From WHTK01 sp963711035 (GTDB lineage: Bacteria > Chloroflexota > Dehalococcoidia > DSTF01 > WHTK01): a stretch of 64,000 nucleotides of DNA. Under the pieces are notes generated by a model that made no database searches, was not told the origin of the DNA, and saw only the letters and a list, made by a program, of their open reading frames with translations. The stretch spans positions 124,001-188,000 of the forward strand of contig CAVQCN010000001.1 of NCBI GenBank assembly GCA_963711035.1, given 5' to 3'. The position numbers were made by a program, and so were the translations under genes. This document shows, in pieces, positions 34,391 through 44,711 of this stretch; positions within the stretch are counted from its first letter, which is position 1; each line of letters opens with the position of its first letter.

Positions 34391-34561
34391 CGCCTGGGCT
34401 GCGCCCCCGCTACCCTCGCTTCTAGCTGGTTTTCCAACGCGGGAGATTAGCCGTGGTTGCGTCCTGGAGCAATACGCAAGCCGCCGACGAGTTTGCATAA
34501 TAGAGGCACCCGCCCGAACGACAGCCGTGCAGTCTAGAACAGGGAGCCAGGCCAGCCCTCT

Positions 34562-35980
<1,419 letters not shown>

Positions 35981-36000
35981 TCTCAGCAAGGCGAACCCGA

Positions 36001-37812
36001 GTGCCGAAGCCGATTTACGTTACCGACACGATTCTGCGCGACGCCCACCAGTCGCTCATCGCGACGCGCATGCGCACCGACGACATGCTGCCCATCGCCG
36101 GCGAGCTGGACGACATCGGCTACTGGTCCCTGGAGATGTGGGGTGGCGCCACCTTCGACAGCTGCATCCGCTTCCTCAAGGAGGACCCCTGGGAGCGGCT
36201 GCGCCAACTGCGCCAGGCCTTGCCCAACACCCGCATGCAGATGCTGATCCGCGGCCAGAACCTCGTCGGCTACCGCCACTACAGCGACGACGTCGTGGAG
36301 GCCTTCGTGCGCAAGTCGGCGGAGAACGGCATCGACGTGTTCCGCATCTTCGACGCGATGAACGACCTGCGGAACCTCGAGAAGACGATCGAGTCGGTGA
36401 AAGCGGCCGGCAAGCACGCCCAGGGCACCCTCTGCTACACGACGAGCCCGGTGCACAGCATCGAGGGCTTCGTGGCGCAGGCGCGCGAGCTCGCCGACAT
36501 GGGCTGCGACTCGATCGCGATCAAAGACATGGCAGGCCTACTGACGCCGTACGCGACGGCGGCCCTGGTCAAAGCGCTGCGCCAGGCGGTCAGCCTGCCC
36601 CTGTTCCTGCACGCGCACGACAGCGCCGGGCAGGCCAGCATGTGCCAGATGATGGCGATCGAAAACGGCATGGACCACATCGACACCGCCATCTCCGCCC
36701 TCGCCTGGGGCGCCAGCCACCCCGGCACCGAATCGATGGTCGCGGCCCTGCGCGGCTCCGAGTACGACACCGGCCTCGACCTGCGCAAGCTGCAGCACAT
36801 CGGCCTCTACTTCCACGAGGTACGCAAGAAGTACCACCAGTTCGAGAGCGATTTCACCGGCGTCGACACGCGTACGCAGCTCAACCAGATCCCCGGCGGC
36901 ATGATCTCCAACCTCGTGCATCAGCTGCAGGGTCAGGGCGCCTTGCACCGCATCGACGACGTGTTCGCCGAAATCCCGCTCGTGCGCGCTGACCTCGGCT
37001 ACCCGCCGCTGGTCACGCCGACCTCGCAGATCGTCGGCACGCAGGCCGTGTTCAACGTCCTGGCGGGCGAGCGCTACAAGACGATCACAAACGAAGTGAA
37101 GCTCTACCTGCAGGGCCGCTATGGCCGCGCGCCCGGCCCCGTCAACGAGGAGCTGCGCCAGCGCGCCATCGGCAACGAACGGGAGATCGACGTGCGGCCC
37201 GCCGACCTGCTGCGCCCCGAGCTCGAACGCCTGCGAACCGAGATCGGCGACCTGGCGGCGTCGGAGGAGGACGTGCTGACCTTCGCCATGTTCCCCGACG
37301 TCGGCCGCGACTACCTCAAGGACCGCGCCGAGGGCACCTTGCAGCCCGAGCCGCTCCTGCCGCCGACCAGCGAGGCGGTGGCCGACACGGAGGGCGTGCC
37401 GACCGAGTTCGTCATCGACGTGCACGGCGAGAGCTACCGCATCGACATCACCGGCATCGGCCTCAAGACAGACGGCAAGCGCCGCTTCTACCTGAGCATG
37501 GACGGCATGCCGGAAGAGGTCGTCGTGCAGCCGCTGAACCAGTTCATCGCCACGACGCCGAGCGGCCGCCGCGCCGCGACGCAGCCGGGCCATCTGACGA
37601 CCGCCATGCCCGGTGTCATCGTCGAGATTCTCGTCCACGAGGGGGAGCAGATCAGGCCCGGCCAGCCTGTCCTCATCACCGAGGCGATGAAGATGCAGAG
37701 CGAGGTCAAGGCGCCCATCGGCGGACTCGTGACCGGCATCTACGTCTCCAAGGGCGACCGGGTCAATCCGGGCGAGGTGCTGGTCGAGATCGAGCCCGAC
37801 GGCTCGTCCTAG
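36001..37812 (+). CDS. Pyruvate carboxylase subunit B / oxaloacetate decarboxylase alpha-type carboxyltransferase
   Basis: A 603-residue protein. Residues 1-300 form the HMGL-like carboxyltransferase barrel (VTDTILRDAHQSLIATRM, IFDAMNDLRN, IKDMAGLLTPY with the metal-bound lysine, FLHAHDSAG), then the PYC/OADA conserved domain (ESDFTGVDTRTQLNQIPGGM). A C-terminal biotinyl domain has Lys564 in EAMKMQSE. With the preceding biotin carboxylase it should make oxaloacetate from pyruvate. No sodium-pump beta or gamma subunit is nearby, which argues against oxaloacetate decarboxylase. GTG start, 20 bases after the upstream stop. Confidence 0.92.
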   Translation: MPKPIYVTDTILRDAHQSLIATRMRTDDMLPIAGELDDIGYWSLEMWGGATFDSCIRFLKEDPWERLRQLRQALPNTRMQMLIRGQNLVGYRHYSDDVVEAFVRKSAENGIDVFRIFDAMNDLRNLEKTIESVKAAGKHAQGTLCYTTSPVHSIEGFVAQARELADMGCDSIAIKDMAGLLTPYATAALVKALRQAVSLPLFLHAHDSAGQASMCQMMAIENGMDHIDTAISALAWGASHPGTESMVAALRGSEYDTGLDLRKLQHIGLYFHEVRKKYHQFESDFTGVDTRTQLNQIPGGMISNLVHQLQGQGALHRIDDVFAEIPLVRADLGYPPLVTPTSQIVGTQAVFNVLAGERYKTITNEVKLYLQGRYGRAPGPVNEELRQRAIGNEREIDVRPADLLRPELERLRTEIGDLAASEEDVLTFAMFPDVGRDYLKDRAEGTLQPEPLLPPTSEAVADTEGVPTEFVIDVHGESYRIDITGIGLKTDGKRRFYLSMDGMPEEVVVQPLNQFIATTPSGRRAATQPGHLTTAMPGVIVEILVHEGEQIRPGQPVLITEAMKMQSEVKAPIGGLVTGIYVSKGDRVNPGEVLVEIEPDGSS

Positions 37813-37817
37813 ACAAA

Positions 37818-37838
37818 GCTATCGAAGGCAGCGATAGC
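37818..37838 (+). terminator. Hairpin after the carboxyltransferase gene
   Basis: GCTATCG and CGATAGC pair around a seven-base loop six bases after the stop codon. It is a modest stem without a clear U tract. Confidence 0.45.
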
Positions 37839-38010
37839 GCCCGACTTGACCATAAGCACCGTATTGGTACACTCGATTTCACCCACCCCACCTCAGCAAC
37901 ACTTCTCCCGAACGCCCCGGCGCCGCATGCGTTGAGCAGCCGCGCCCTGAGCGTCTGGACGAAGTGCGGGAGGTCTGGAGTCATTTCTTGAGCACGAAGG
38001 GAGTTAGCGC

Positions 38011-38696
38011 ATGCAGGAAGGTTTGAGTATCTGAGTTGGCTGAGGCCGGAAGCCCGCGGAATTCTCGGTATCGGGCTTGTGGTCGTAGCACTGGTAATCA
38101 AAGGAGGACTGGGAGACACACACCCAACACACGATTCGTTCAGCTGGAGGGATTCGGCCGTCGAGAGACAATCCGAACCCGAATCCTACTCGTACGCCAG
38201 CATCATCGATTTCATCACGTTCCACGGCCGGTTACTGACGCAAGAAGCCGCCGAGAGAGGCGGACTGCCCACAGTCGAAGCGCTGACCAAAACGCCTCAA
38301 ACCGGCAATCTGACGGCTCCTCAGAGCGCCACCACGCAAGAGGCCCCCGCACCTTCAGCCACGCCGCCACCACGGAGCGTCGCAACGGTCGGCGACATCG
38401 CCGGGTATGCCACGCACTACGGTGAAAGCTACAACGGCAGTCCGTTGGGCTGCGGTTTCGGACCGTACAGCTCCGCCAACCCGACGATTGTCGCGGTGGG
38501 CCCGGCCCGCGCCGGCAGCATGCCTTGCGGCACGTCGATACAGGTTTGCGGACCGGCAGGCTGCATCGTGGCCATGCGTCAGGACTCCTGTCCCGGCTGC
38601 TCGGCCTACGTCCTCGATCTGTCGGAGGCAGGCAATGCGGCGGTGTGCGGCGCCCCGGCCCACACCTGCGATATCACCTTTCGAGCGCTGAACTAG
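38011..38696 (+). CDS. RlpA-like double-psi beta-barrel protein, N-terminal frameshift
   Basis: A membrane-anchored extracellular protein. After a hydrophobic helix (LGIGLVVVALVIKG) and a Ser/Pro/Thr-rich linker comes a C-terminal domain of about 90 residues with GYATHYGESYNGSPLGCG, VCGPAGCIVAMRQDSCPGC and YVLDLSEAGNAAVCG. This is the RlpA/barwin-like barrel found in peptidoglycan-active proteins, rich in cysteines. The frame is open from a GTG at 38079 inside the helix. A better start is ATG 38011 behind AGGGAG; reaching the helix from there needs one base added near 38021, giving MQEGFEYLSWLRPE. I annotate from 38011. Confidence 0.6.
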
Positions 38697-38720
38697 CGCC
38701 CGAAGTCACTGCCCCGTCCA

Positions 38721-38761
38721 GAGCCGCCCCGATCGTGCCATCCGTCGGGGCGGCTCCTTTT
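38721..38761 (+). terminator. Intrinsic terminator after the RlpA-like gene
   Basis: GAGCCGCCCCGA pairs perfectly with TCGGGGCGGCTC around a 12-base loop and is followed by CTTTT. Confidence 0.85.
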
Positions 38762-38894
38762 GCGAGCGCTAGGCAGGCCTTGCACTCTAGTGATATTTTA
38801 TGCATCTGTCACAATCCGTTAATCGTCTGTTTGCAGAATCCTGACCTATTTGACGCATTCTGCTAATAGACCCAGCGGACACAGGAGGCGGAAG

Positions 38895-39263
38895 ATGCCA
38901 GGGGATCGACTCAGAGCGATCGGTGGGCGAGAACAGGTACGCGCCACGGCAGACCAGGCGCGAAACGTCAACACTGACACCCGCCGCGTCTTTCGGACCA
39001 GAGCGATGGACGACGACCGCGCGCTGCACCGCAGCACCATCCCCGGCCCGGCCGATGACGCCCTGGTGGACGCCGTGCGCTACGAGCTGAGCAGCAACAA
39101 CGGCATCGGCGTGCTCGACATCGAGGTGATCGCTCGCAACGGCATCGTCGTACTGCGCGGCGTCGTCGGCCACCCGGACGACATCCGAATCGCTGAAGCC
39201 ATCGCGGCCCGAGTCGACGGCGTCATCGAGGTACGAGAGCACCTGGAGCTCTGGGCCGGCTAG
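38895..39263 (+). CDS. BON-domain protein
   Basis: A 122-residue protein with a polar N-terminal half and a single BON domain from about residue 55. The domain shows DDALVDAVRYELSSNNGIGV, the strand IEVIARNGIVVLRGVVGHPD and IAARVDGVIEVREHLEL. BON domains bind phospholipid and occur in OsmY-like envelope-stress proteins. No signal peptide is visible, so it may be cytoplasmic or lie on the inner membrane surface. AGGAGG lies eight bases before the ATG. It is convergent with the DUF72 gene, four bases apart. Confidence 0.82.
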   Translation: MPGDRLRAIGGREQVRATADQARNVNTDTRRVFRTRAMDDDRALHRSTIPGPADDALVDAVRYELSSNNGIGVLDIEVIARNGIVVLRGVVGHPDDIRIAEAIAARVDGVIEVREHLELWAG

Positions 39264-39267
39264 GAGC

Positions 39268-40017
39268 CTATCGCTCAACGTCGCCCAGCAACGATCGCAG
39301 CGTCTGTGCATTGGCGGGCGCGGCGCCCTCCAGATCGTTGTTGAAGTAGACCCAGACGCGCGCCACCTCCTCGCTCAGCTGCTCGATTCGACGGGCCCAG
39401 CGCTCGAGCTCGCTGTCGCTGTAACTGCCGGAATACGGACGCTCGCTGCCGTGGAAACGCAGGTAGGCGAAGTTCGCCGTCGTCAGGACGGGGCAGTCCA
39501 TGCCCTGCATGTCGTGGATGCAGAAACCGATGCCCTGCTCGCGCAGGTCAGCCAGCGCCTCGTCCTTGAACCAGGAGTTGTGCCGAAACTCGATGACGTT
39601 CTCGCAATGACGAGGCAGCAACGCCAGAAAGCGCCGCAATCGCTTGGCGTTCTCCTCGTCCCGCTGGAAGTTGGGCGGCGTCTGGTAGAGAACGGGGCCC
39701 AGGTGGGCTTTCAGGCGTTCAGCGCCGTCGACGAAACGCTGCACCGGCTTCTCGCAGTCCTCGAAGCGCTTGACGTGGCTGATGTAGCGGCTCGCCTTGA
39801 CCGCGAAGCGGAAGCCGGGCGGTGCTTTGTCGTGCCAGAGGTCCCAGGTTTTCGCCCTGGGCAGGCGATAGAAGGTGTTGTTGATCTCGACGGTGGAGAA
39901 TTGCCGCGCGTAGTAGTCGAACCAGTCGTGTTTGGCCAGGTCCGCGGGGTAAAAGACGCCCCGCCAGTGGTCGTACTGCCAGCCGGAGGTGCCGACGAGG
40001 TACTCTGTCATGAACAT
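39268..40017 (-). CDS. DUF72-family protein
   Basis: A 249-residue TIM-barrel protein of the DUF72 (YecE) family: GTSGWQYDHWRGVFYPADL at the start, FYRLPRAKTWDLW, FAVKASRYISHVKRF, VIEFRHNSWF and the C-terminal VWVYFNNDLEGAAPANAQ. The family is widespread and uncharacterised; the fold resembles endonuclease IV. Two ATGs six bases apart (40017 and 40011) are equally plausible, each with a weak ribosome site. It is convergent with the BON gene and downstream of the repair operon, separated by a terminator. Confidence 0.9.
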   Translation of the reverse strand: MFMTEYLVGTSGWQYDHWRGVFYPADLAKHDWFDYYARQFSTVEINNTFYRLPRAKTWDLWHDKAPPGFRFAVKASRYISHVKRFEDCEKPVQRFVDGAERLKAHLGPVLYQTPPNFQRDEENAKRLRRFLALLPRHCENVIEFRHNSWFKDEALADLREQGIGFCIHDMQGMDCPVLTTANFAYLRFHGSERPYSGSYSDSELERWARRIEQLSEEVARVWVYFNNDLEGAAPANAQTLRSLLGDVER

Positions 40018-40073
40018 TCGTGCGGGGACCCGTGATGGTCCGCCTGCGCGGTCATCGTAGCTGCTGAACACAA

Positions 40074-40103
40074 ACGGAGGACAGCCCCGCCGCCGTCCTC
40101 CGT
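40074..40103 (-). terminator. Terminator of the HerA-SbcD-SbcC-NurA operon
   Basis: ACGGAGGAC pairs perfectly with GTCCTCCGT around a 12-base loop. On the minus strand it is followed by the T-rich TTTGTGTT. Confidence 0.7.
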
Positions 40104-40243
40104 CTGCCTTTCTGAGCTCGACTGGATGTCCCTCCTCGCGCTCAGTTCGGTATCTTCAGGCTAGGCTCGGTTCCATCACAGCCGTATCTCCGGGCGTGCA
40201 CCGAGGTCTTGAAAAGCTCTCGCAGCCGCGTCCTCTTGGCGCC

Positions 40244-41167
40244 TCAGGAAAGGCTGCTGGCCCGCTGCAGGCCACGCAGCAGCAGAGCGCGGTCGCCTAG
40301 ACGACGGCGCAGCTCGCGCTCCAGCCCCGCGACGGGATAGAGGTTCTGAGGCGCGCGCGGGTCCTTGTACTGCTGGCTGGCGAAGCGCGGCAGCGTAGAC
40401 GAAACGAAGTCGGCGAACTCGACGGCCTCCGTCGTCCGCAGCGATGAGCTCGCCTCGCAACGCACGACTCCGGCCCAGGGATGGCCCTGTCCGCCCGGCA
40501 GCTTCAGGTACCAGGAGAAGCGGCTCCATGGCGTCTCCAGCAGGAAGACCGGCGTCCGCTGGCCCGGCGCCAGCCTGCCGACGACAGCGGCCTGCTCCGG
40601 CTCCAGATATTCACGCTGGTGGCTCTTGATGAAGCCGACGGCGCCATGAATTGTCTCGCGCTGGCGCACGTGACCGTCGACGACGACGAGGTCCGTCTCG
40701 CCGGCACGATGCGCCAGGTCCACTTCGAGGTCCTCGCGATGCTTTCTTACCTGCAGGTCGAGGTCCCCCGGGCTCGTCCCGGCGACAGCCACGCCACCGT
40801 AGACCACCCCCCTGCCGCAGTCGATGTCGCCCAGGCTCGCCGGACCGAAGGCGCCGCGCGCCACGACGACGGACTCGACCCGAGCTTCGGCATCGCAGCG
40901 CACTGTACCCGCCGCGTAGGAGACGCACACGCCCATCCTGCTGGAGGCATCGTCCGCGCTCACCCAGACGCGCGCGTCCATCTGCTGCACGCCATCGATG
41001 AAGACGACGGTGCCCGCGGCATTGCCGGACGGCGTGATCGGCGCCCAGTCCTCCACCCGTCGCTCGATCGTTATGTCAGATGACGTCGAGGTGTCGGCTT
41101 CGGCCTCCGGCTCCGTCTCGATTGGCGAACCGTAGTCGGCCGACCAGGACTCGACGGCGAAGCGCAT
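40244..41167 (-). CDS. nurA: NurA-like 5'-3' nuclease
   Basis: A 307-residue protein I identify as NurA-like by both sequence and context. The acidic metal-binding site appears as TVVFIDGVQQMDARVW in the N-terminal third and DLVVVDGHVRQ in the middle, like the conserved aspartates of NurA. The C-terminal RTTEAVEFADFVSS and GLERELRRRLGD segments complete the domain. NurA partners with the HerA hexamer to resect DNA ends with Mre11-Rad50. Its ATG overlaps the sbcC stop (TGATG). It is last in the four-gene operon. Confidence 0.75.
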   Translation of the reverse strand: MRFAVESWSADYGSPIETEPEAEADTSTSSDITIERRVEDWAPITPSGNAAGTVVFIDGVQQMDARVWVSADDASSRMGVCVSYAAGTVRCDAEARVESVVVARGAFGPASLGDIDCGRGVVYGGVAVAGTSPGDLDLQVRKHREDLEVDLAHRAGETDLVVVDGHVRQRETIHGAVGFIKSHQREYLEPEQAAVVGRLAPGQRTPVFLLETPWSRFSWYLKLPGGQGHPWAGVVRCEASSSLRTTEAVEFADFVSSTLPRFASQQYKDPRAPQNLYPVAGLERELRRRLGDRALLLRGLQRASSLS

Positions 41168-43560
41168 CAGTGCGCCTCCACTCGCTCGACGCGAGAGCTG
41201 CCACGCTCCTTGTGCACGTGATACTGCACCGGAATGCGCTCCGCCAACTCGCGTACGTGGGTGACGATGCCGACCATGCGGCCTCGCGCACCTAGCTCCT
41301 CGATGGTCGAGGTGACCGTTTCCAGTGTGTCGGCGTCCAGCGTGCCGAAGCCCTCGTCCAGGAAGAGCGCGTCGAGGCGGGCGGCGCCCTTCGTCGCCAG
41401 GCTGGCGATATCGTCGCCGAGGGCGAGGGCCAGCGCCAGCGACGCAAGGAAGGTCTCGCCACCCGACAACGTACGCACGGGGCGCTCCTCGTCGGCGTTG
41501 ATGTGATCGACGACGACGAAGTCGGTGCCGCCGGCGTTGAGCGCGATCGAGTACTGGTTGTTCGAGAGGTCCTGGAGGCGCTTGCTGGCGCCCGCCACCA
41601 GGCGGTTGAGCGCCTCACGCAGGTACCAGCGCTCGAAGCGGTTGGCGCGCAGGTGCTCGGCCAGCGTGCCGGCGACCCGCAGCGTCTCGCTGCACGAGGC
41701 CAGCTCCTGCTCGACACCGGCGCGTTCCGCCACTTTCTCGTCGATGTAGCGCAGATCCTGCTCGGCTCGGCCTTTGGCGGCCAGCAGCGCGTCGCGCGGC
41801 CGGGCGCCGTTGAGGACGATGCCCGCCTCGGCGCAGGCAGCGGCCTGCTGGCGCAGCGTCTCCTGCTCTTCCTCTCGCGCCGCCTGCTCCTCCGCAACCG
41901 CGGTTGACGCGACCGCTTCTTGCTTCGAAGCGGCCTCGACCGCCCACGCCTGCAACGCCAGCCAACTCGCCTCGATGCCCTCCGGCGACTGCGAAGGGGC
42001 TCCATCCGCAGCGACCGGATCGCGCGCAGCGTGGAAACGGCTCCAGGCCTTCTGCTCCTCCTCCTGCGCCGCCGTCAGCATCGCTTCGGCCGCCGTAACC
42101 TTCTCACGCTGCTCACGCCCCGCCTGCGTGACGGCCTTGATCTCGGCGTCGGCGCGATCGAGCTCGGTGAGCAGAAGTGCGCAGTCCTCCCGCGTCGGCT
42201 GACCCGTTATCTGGCCATCGAGCTGCTGTACGCGCTCCCGCAGCTGGTTGAGCACGGCCTCGCGCTTCGTCAGGTCGGTGCGAGCCTCATCATGCGCTGT
42301 CGTGAAGGCGCGGACGGCGCGCTTCGCCTTGTCCAGGGCGGCGTCCGCTTCTTTCGTGCCCGCCGGCTCGGCCAGCTTCGGCGCGGCGGTCAGGACCTCG
42401 CCGCAGATCGGGCAGACGTCACCCGCCTTGAGGTTGCGCGCGGCGTGATAGGCGGAATCGGCCCGCGCCAGGCGGTCCCGCTCTGCTTCCGCCGTCTCGG
42501 CCTGCTCCTGGGCCGCCTTCAGGTCCTCCGCCGCCGTTTCTACCGTGGCTCGGCTCGCCTCCAGCCCCTTCTCGGCCCGCGCGATCTGCTCCTGCAAACG
42601 TGCCAGCTCGTCGTGCACCGCGATGACGCCTTCGACGGCCGAGCGTTCGCCCAGCTCCTTGCGCGCCTCCTGCAGCGCCTCGTACTTGTCGCGCAGCGTC
42701 TGCATGGCATCACGTTGCTGCGTCAGCCCTTCCAGCGCCTGCTTCACGCGCGCGCCGAGGTCGCCCGTGCCTTCCGGCATCTCGATGGCACGCAGCAGCG
42801 TCACGCGCTCGGAGGCGGCCGCAGCAGTCGAGCGCGCTGCATCGGCCCGCTGCCGGACGGTCTGCAGCGTCTCCTCTTCGGCAGCGAAGCGCCGGTCCAG
42901 CTTCTCGAGGCCGTGAACCAGCGTTTCGGCAGCCTTGTACGCCGCTTCGGTGGCGTTGCGCAGGTCGTTCTCGAGACGGCTCTGCAGGAACTTGACGCTG
43001 GTGTCGGCATTGGCGTGGCGCTCGCGGGCGCGCGTGCCGATGTTGCGGTAGAAGCCGATGTCCAGCAGCCGCACGAGCAGGTCCTGGCGCTCGCTGGCCC
43101 TCGCGTGCAGCAGCTCGGAGAACTCCCCTTGCGGCAGGACGACACACTTGGTGAACTGCTCGAAGTTGAGGCCGACGAGCTCGCCGATCTTTTCCGTCAG
43201 CTCGTCTGGCGTGCCGGCGACGACCTCCGCCCCATCCAGCAGGCGCGCCTCCGCCGTCGTAGCGCTGCCGCTGGGAGTACGCCGCACGACGCGCACGGCG
43301 GCGTACTCGCGGCCGTCGAGCACGAAATCGAGGCGCACGCGCGTCTGGTTCAGGCCCTGGCTGATGGCCGGCGCGACGAGCCTGGGGTTGTCGAAGCGCG
43401 AGACGGAGCCGTACAGCGCGAACGCCATCGCGTCGATGATGCTGGACTTGCCGGCGCCCATGGGCCCCGAGAGCACGAACAGGTCGGCACCCTCGAAATC
43501 GATAACGGTGCGCTCGCGGAAGGAGGCGAAGCCTTCGATCTCAAGCCGAAGGGGCCGCAT
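41167..43560 (-). CDS. sbcC: SbcC/Rad50-like SMC ATPase
   Basis: A 797-residue ATPase. Walker A is SGPMGAGKSSIIDAM near residue 38, the zinc hook is Cys383-Pro-Ile-Cys386 in GDVCPICGEVL, the ABC signature is TLSGGETFLASLALALALGD, and Walker B is ALFLDEGFGTLD. The coiled coils between head and hook are shorter than in E. coli SbcC (1,048 residues). With SbcD it forms the nuclease that opens hairpins and blocked ends. ATG 43560 has GGAGGAAGAG upstream and overlaps the sbcD end by 20 bases. Confidence 0.93.
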   Translation of the reverse strand: MRPLRLEIEGFASFRERTVIDFEGADLFVLSGPMGAGKSSIIDAMAFALYGSVSRFDNPRLVAPAISQGLNQTRVRLDFVLDGREYAAVRVVRRTPSGSATTAEARLLDGAEVVAGTPDELTEKIGELVGLNFEQFTKCVVLPQGEFSELLHARASERQDLLVRLLDIGFYRNIGTRARERHANADTSVKFLQSRLENDLRNATEAAYKAAETLVHGLEKLDRRFAAEEETLQTVRQRADAARSTAAAASERVTLLRAIEMPEGTGDLGARVKQALEGLTQQRDAMQTLRDKYEALQEARKELGERSAVEGVIAVHDELARLQEQIARAEKGLEASRATVETAAEDLKAAQEQAETAEAERDRLARADSAYHAARNLKAGDVCPICGEVLTAAPKLAEPAGTKEADAALDKAKRAVRAFTTAHDEARTDLTKREAVLNQLRERVQQLDGQITGQPTREDCALLLTELDRADAEIKAVTQAGREQREKVTAAEAMLTAAQEEEQKAWSRFHAARDPVAADGAPSQSPEGIEASWLALQAWAVEAASKQEAVASTAVAEEQAAREEEQETLRQQAAACAEAGIVLNGARPRDALLAAKGRAEQDLRYIDEKVAERAGVEQELASCSETLRVAGTLAEHLRANRFERWYLREALNRLVAGASKRLQDLSNNQYSIALNAGGTDFVVVDHINADEERPVRTLSGGETFLASLALALALGDDIASLATKGAARLDALFLDEGFGTLDADTLETVTSTIEELGARGRMVGIVTHVRELAERIPVQYHVHKERGSSRVERVEAH

Positions 43561-44711
43561 TCTCTTCCTCCATCAGCTCGTCGAACAGCTTCAAGACGCC
43601 CTCGTCCTTGACGTTGGCCTGCTCGAAGTACGTTGCCAACAGGTCGTGCGGCTGCAGCCCCTCCCGCGTCACCAGGCCCGGCGCGTCGCCGACGGCCGGC
43701 TGCTCGACCTTGACCTCGACCGCGTTGGGCAGCAGCTCCCGCACCTCGTCGGCCAGTCCGGCGCGCGCCGCCTCACTGACGACGTAGACGCGCAGGAAGG
43801 CGTCGCCCCATTCGCCCGCTTCGGCGCCGGCGCGCAGCTCGGCGAGGTTGCTGGCGCACTGTGACCATGCGGCGCCCGGAGCTGAGCTCAAGCGGCCGAA
43901 CCGCGCTGACCGGCAGACCGGCCTGTGCCTCGAAGACGAGCACTCCCTTCTTGTCCTGCTCCTCGCCGAAGTCCAGCTGCAGCGGCGAGCCGCAGTACCA
44001 GGCGGGATAGGCCAGCCGCATGCTCTGCGCCTTGTGGATGTGCCCGAGCGCGAAGTACTGCGCCCCGACGTCGATGTCCGCGGGCGGCACCCAGTAGTCC
44101 TCGACGGTTTCAGAGAGGCGCTCACCGCCGCCCAGCTTGGCGCCCGTGAACACGACGTGGGCCAGCACCAGGTTCACCGTGTGGCGCGCATCGAACTTCG
44201 ATGCCAGGTCGCGCAGGGCGTACTTCCAGGACGCGGTGTATATGCCCTGGTGCTTGGCCAGCTCCGTCTCCATCAGGTCGGCAGCGTCGACCACGCGGCT
44301 GCGGCGCAGCCACGGCATCATCGCAATGCGCGCCACTTCGCCCGACTTCGTCTCGATGTCGACGCAGCCACCGTCGGCGCTCGACACGAGCTTGGCGCGC
44401 GCCCGGATGTTGGCTAGGTGCAGCAACGGCGCGATGGCATCGAGGCGGTCGGGATGGTCGTGGTTGCCCGCGATCATCGCGACCTGGGCGCCGCTGCGGG
44501 TGAAGTCGAGCAGCGTCTGGTAGACAATCTCCTCGGCGGCGGCGGACGGCGCCGTGTGGTCGAAGATGTCGCCAGCGATGAGCACGAGGTCGATGTCCTC
44601 GTCGCGCACTATCTGGCCGATCTCGGCCAGCACGGCGCGATGCTCTTCCTCGCGGCTGCGGCCGCGAACGGTGCGGCCTACGTGCCAGTCGGAGGTGTGC
44701 AGCACTCTCAC
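43541..44711 (-). CDS. sbcD: SbcD/Mre11-like nuclease, one frameshift
   Basis: A metallophosphatase-fold nuclease of about 389 residues after removing one base near 43850-43870. Manganese-binding motifs are intact in the first part: TSDWHVG, LIAGDIFDH, MIAGNHDHP, and the later LAHVVF and ALGHIHKAQ. The frame changes after GRRMVTV; the second part continues CASNLAELRAG and ends in the C-terminal capping domain that binds the Rad50 coiled-coil base. The catalytic domain is complete, so even a real frameshift would spare the active site but lose the SbcC contact. The GTG at 44711 overlaps the herA stop as GTGA. Confidence 0.88.

Larger units (their letters stand above)
33931..34561. other. 631-base non-coding region between the oxidase and pyruvate carboxylase genes
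   Basis: No reading frame here has convincing codon use or homology. The region is instead rich in inverted repeats: a three-tier nested structure at 34045-34158 and clustered short hairpins at 34263-34390. Promoters for two divergent operons must lie here. Confidence 0.6.

Noticed and set aside
34040..34498. Open frame of 152 codons on the minus strand
   Set aside because: It crosses the nested inverted repeats, lacks a ribosome site and homology, and its composition is that of non-coding DNA.
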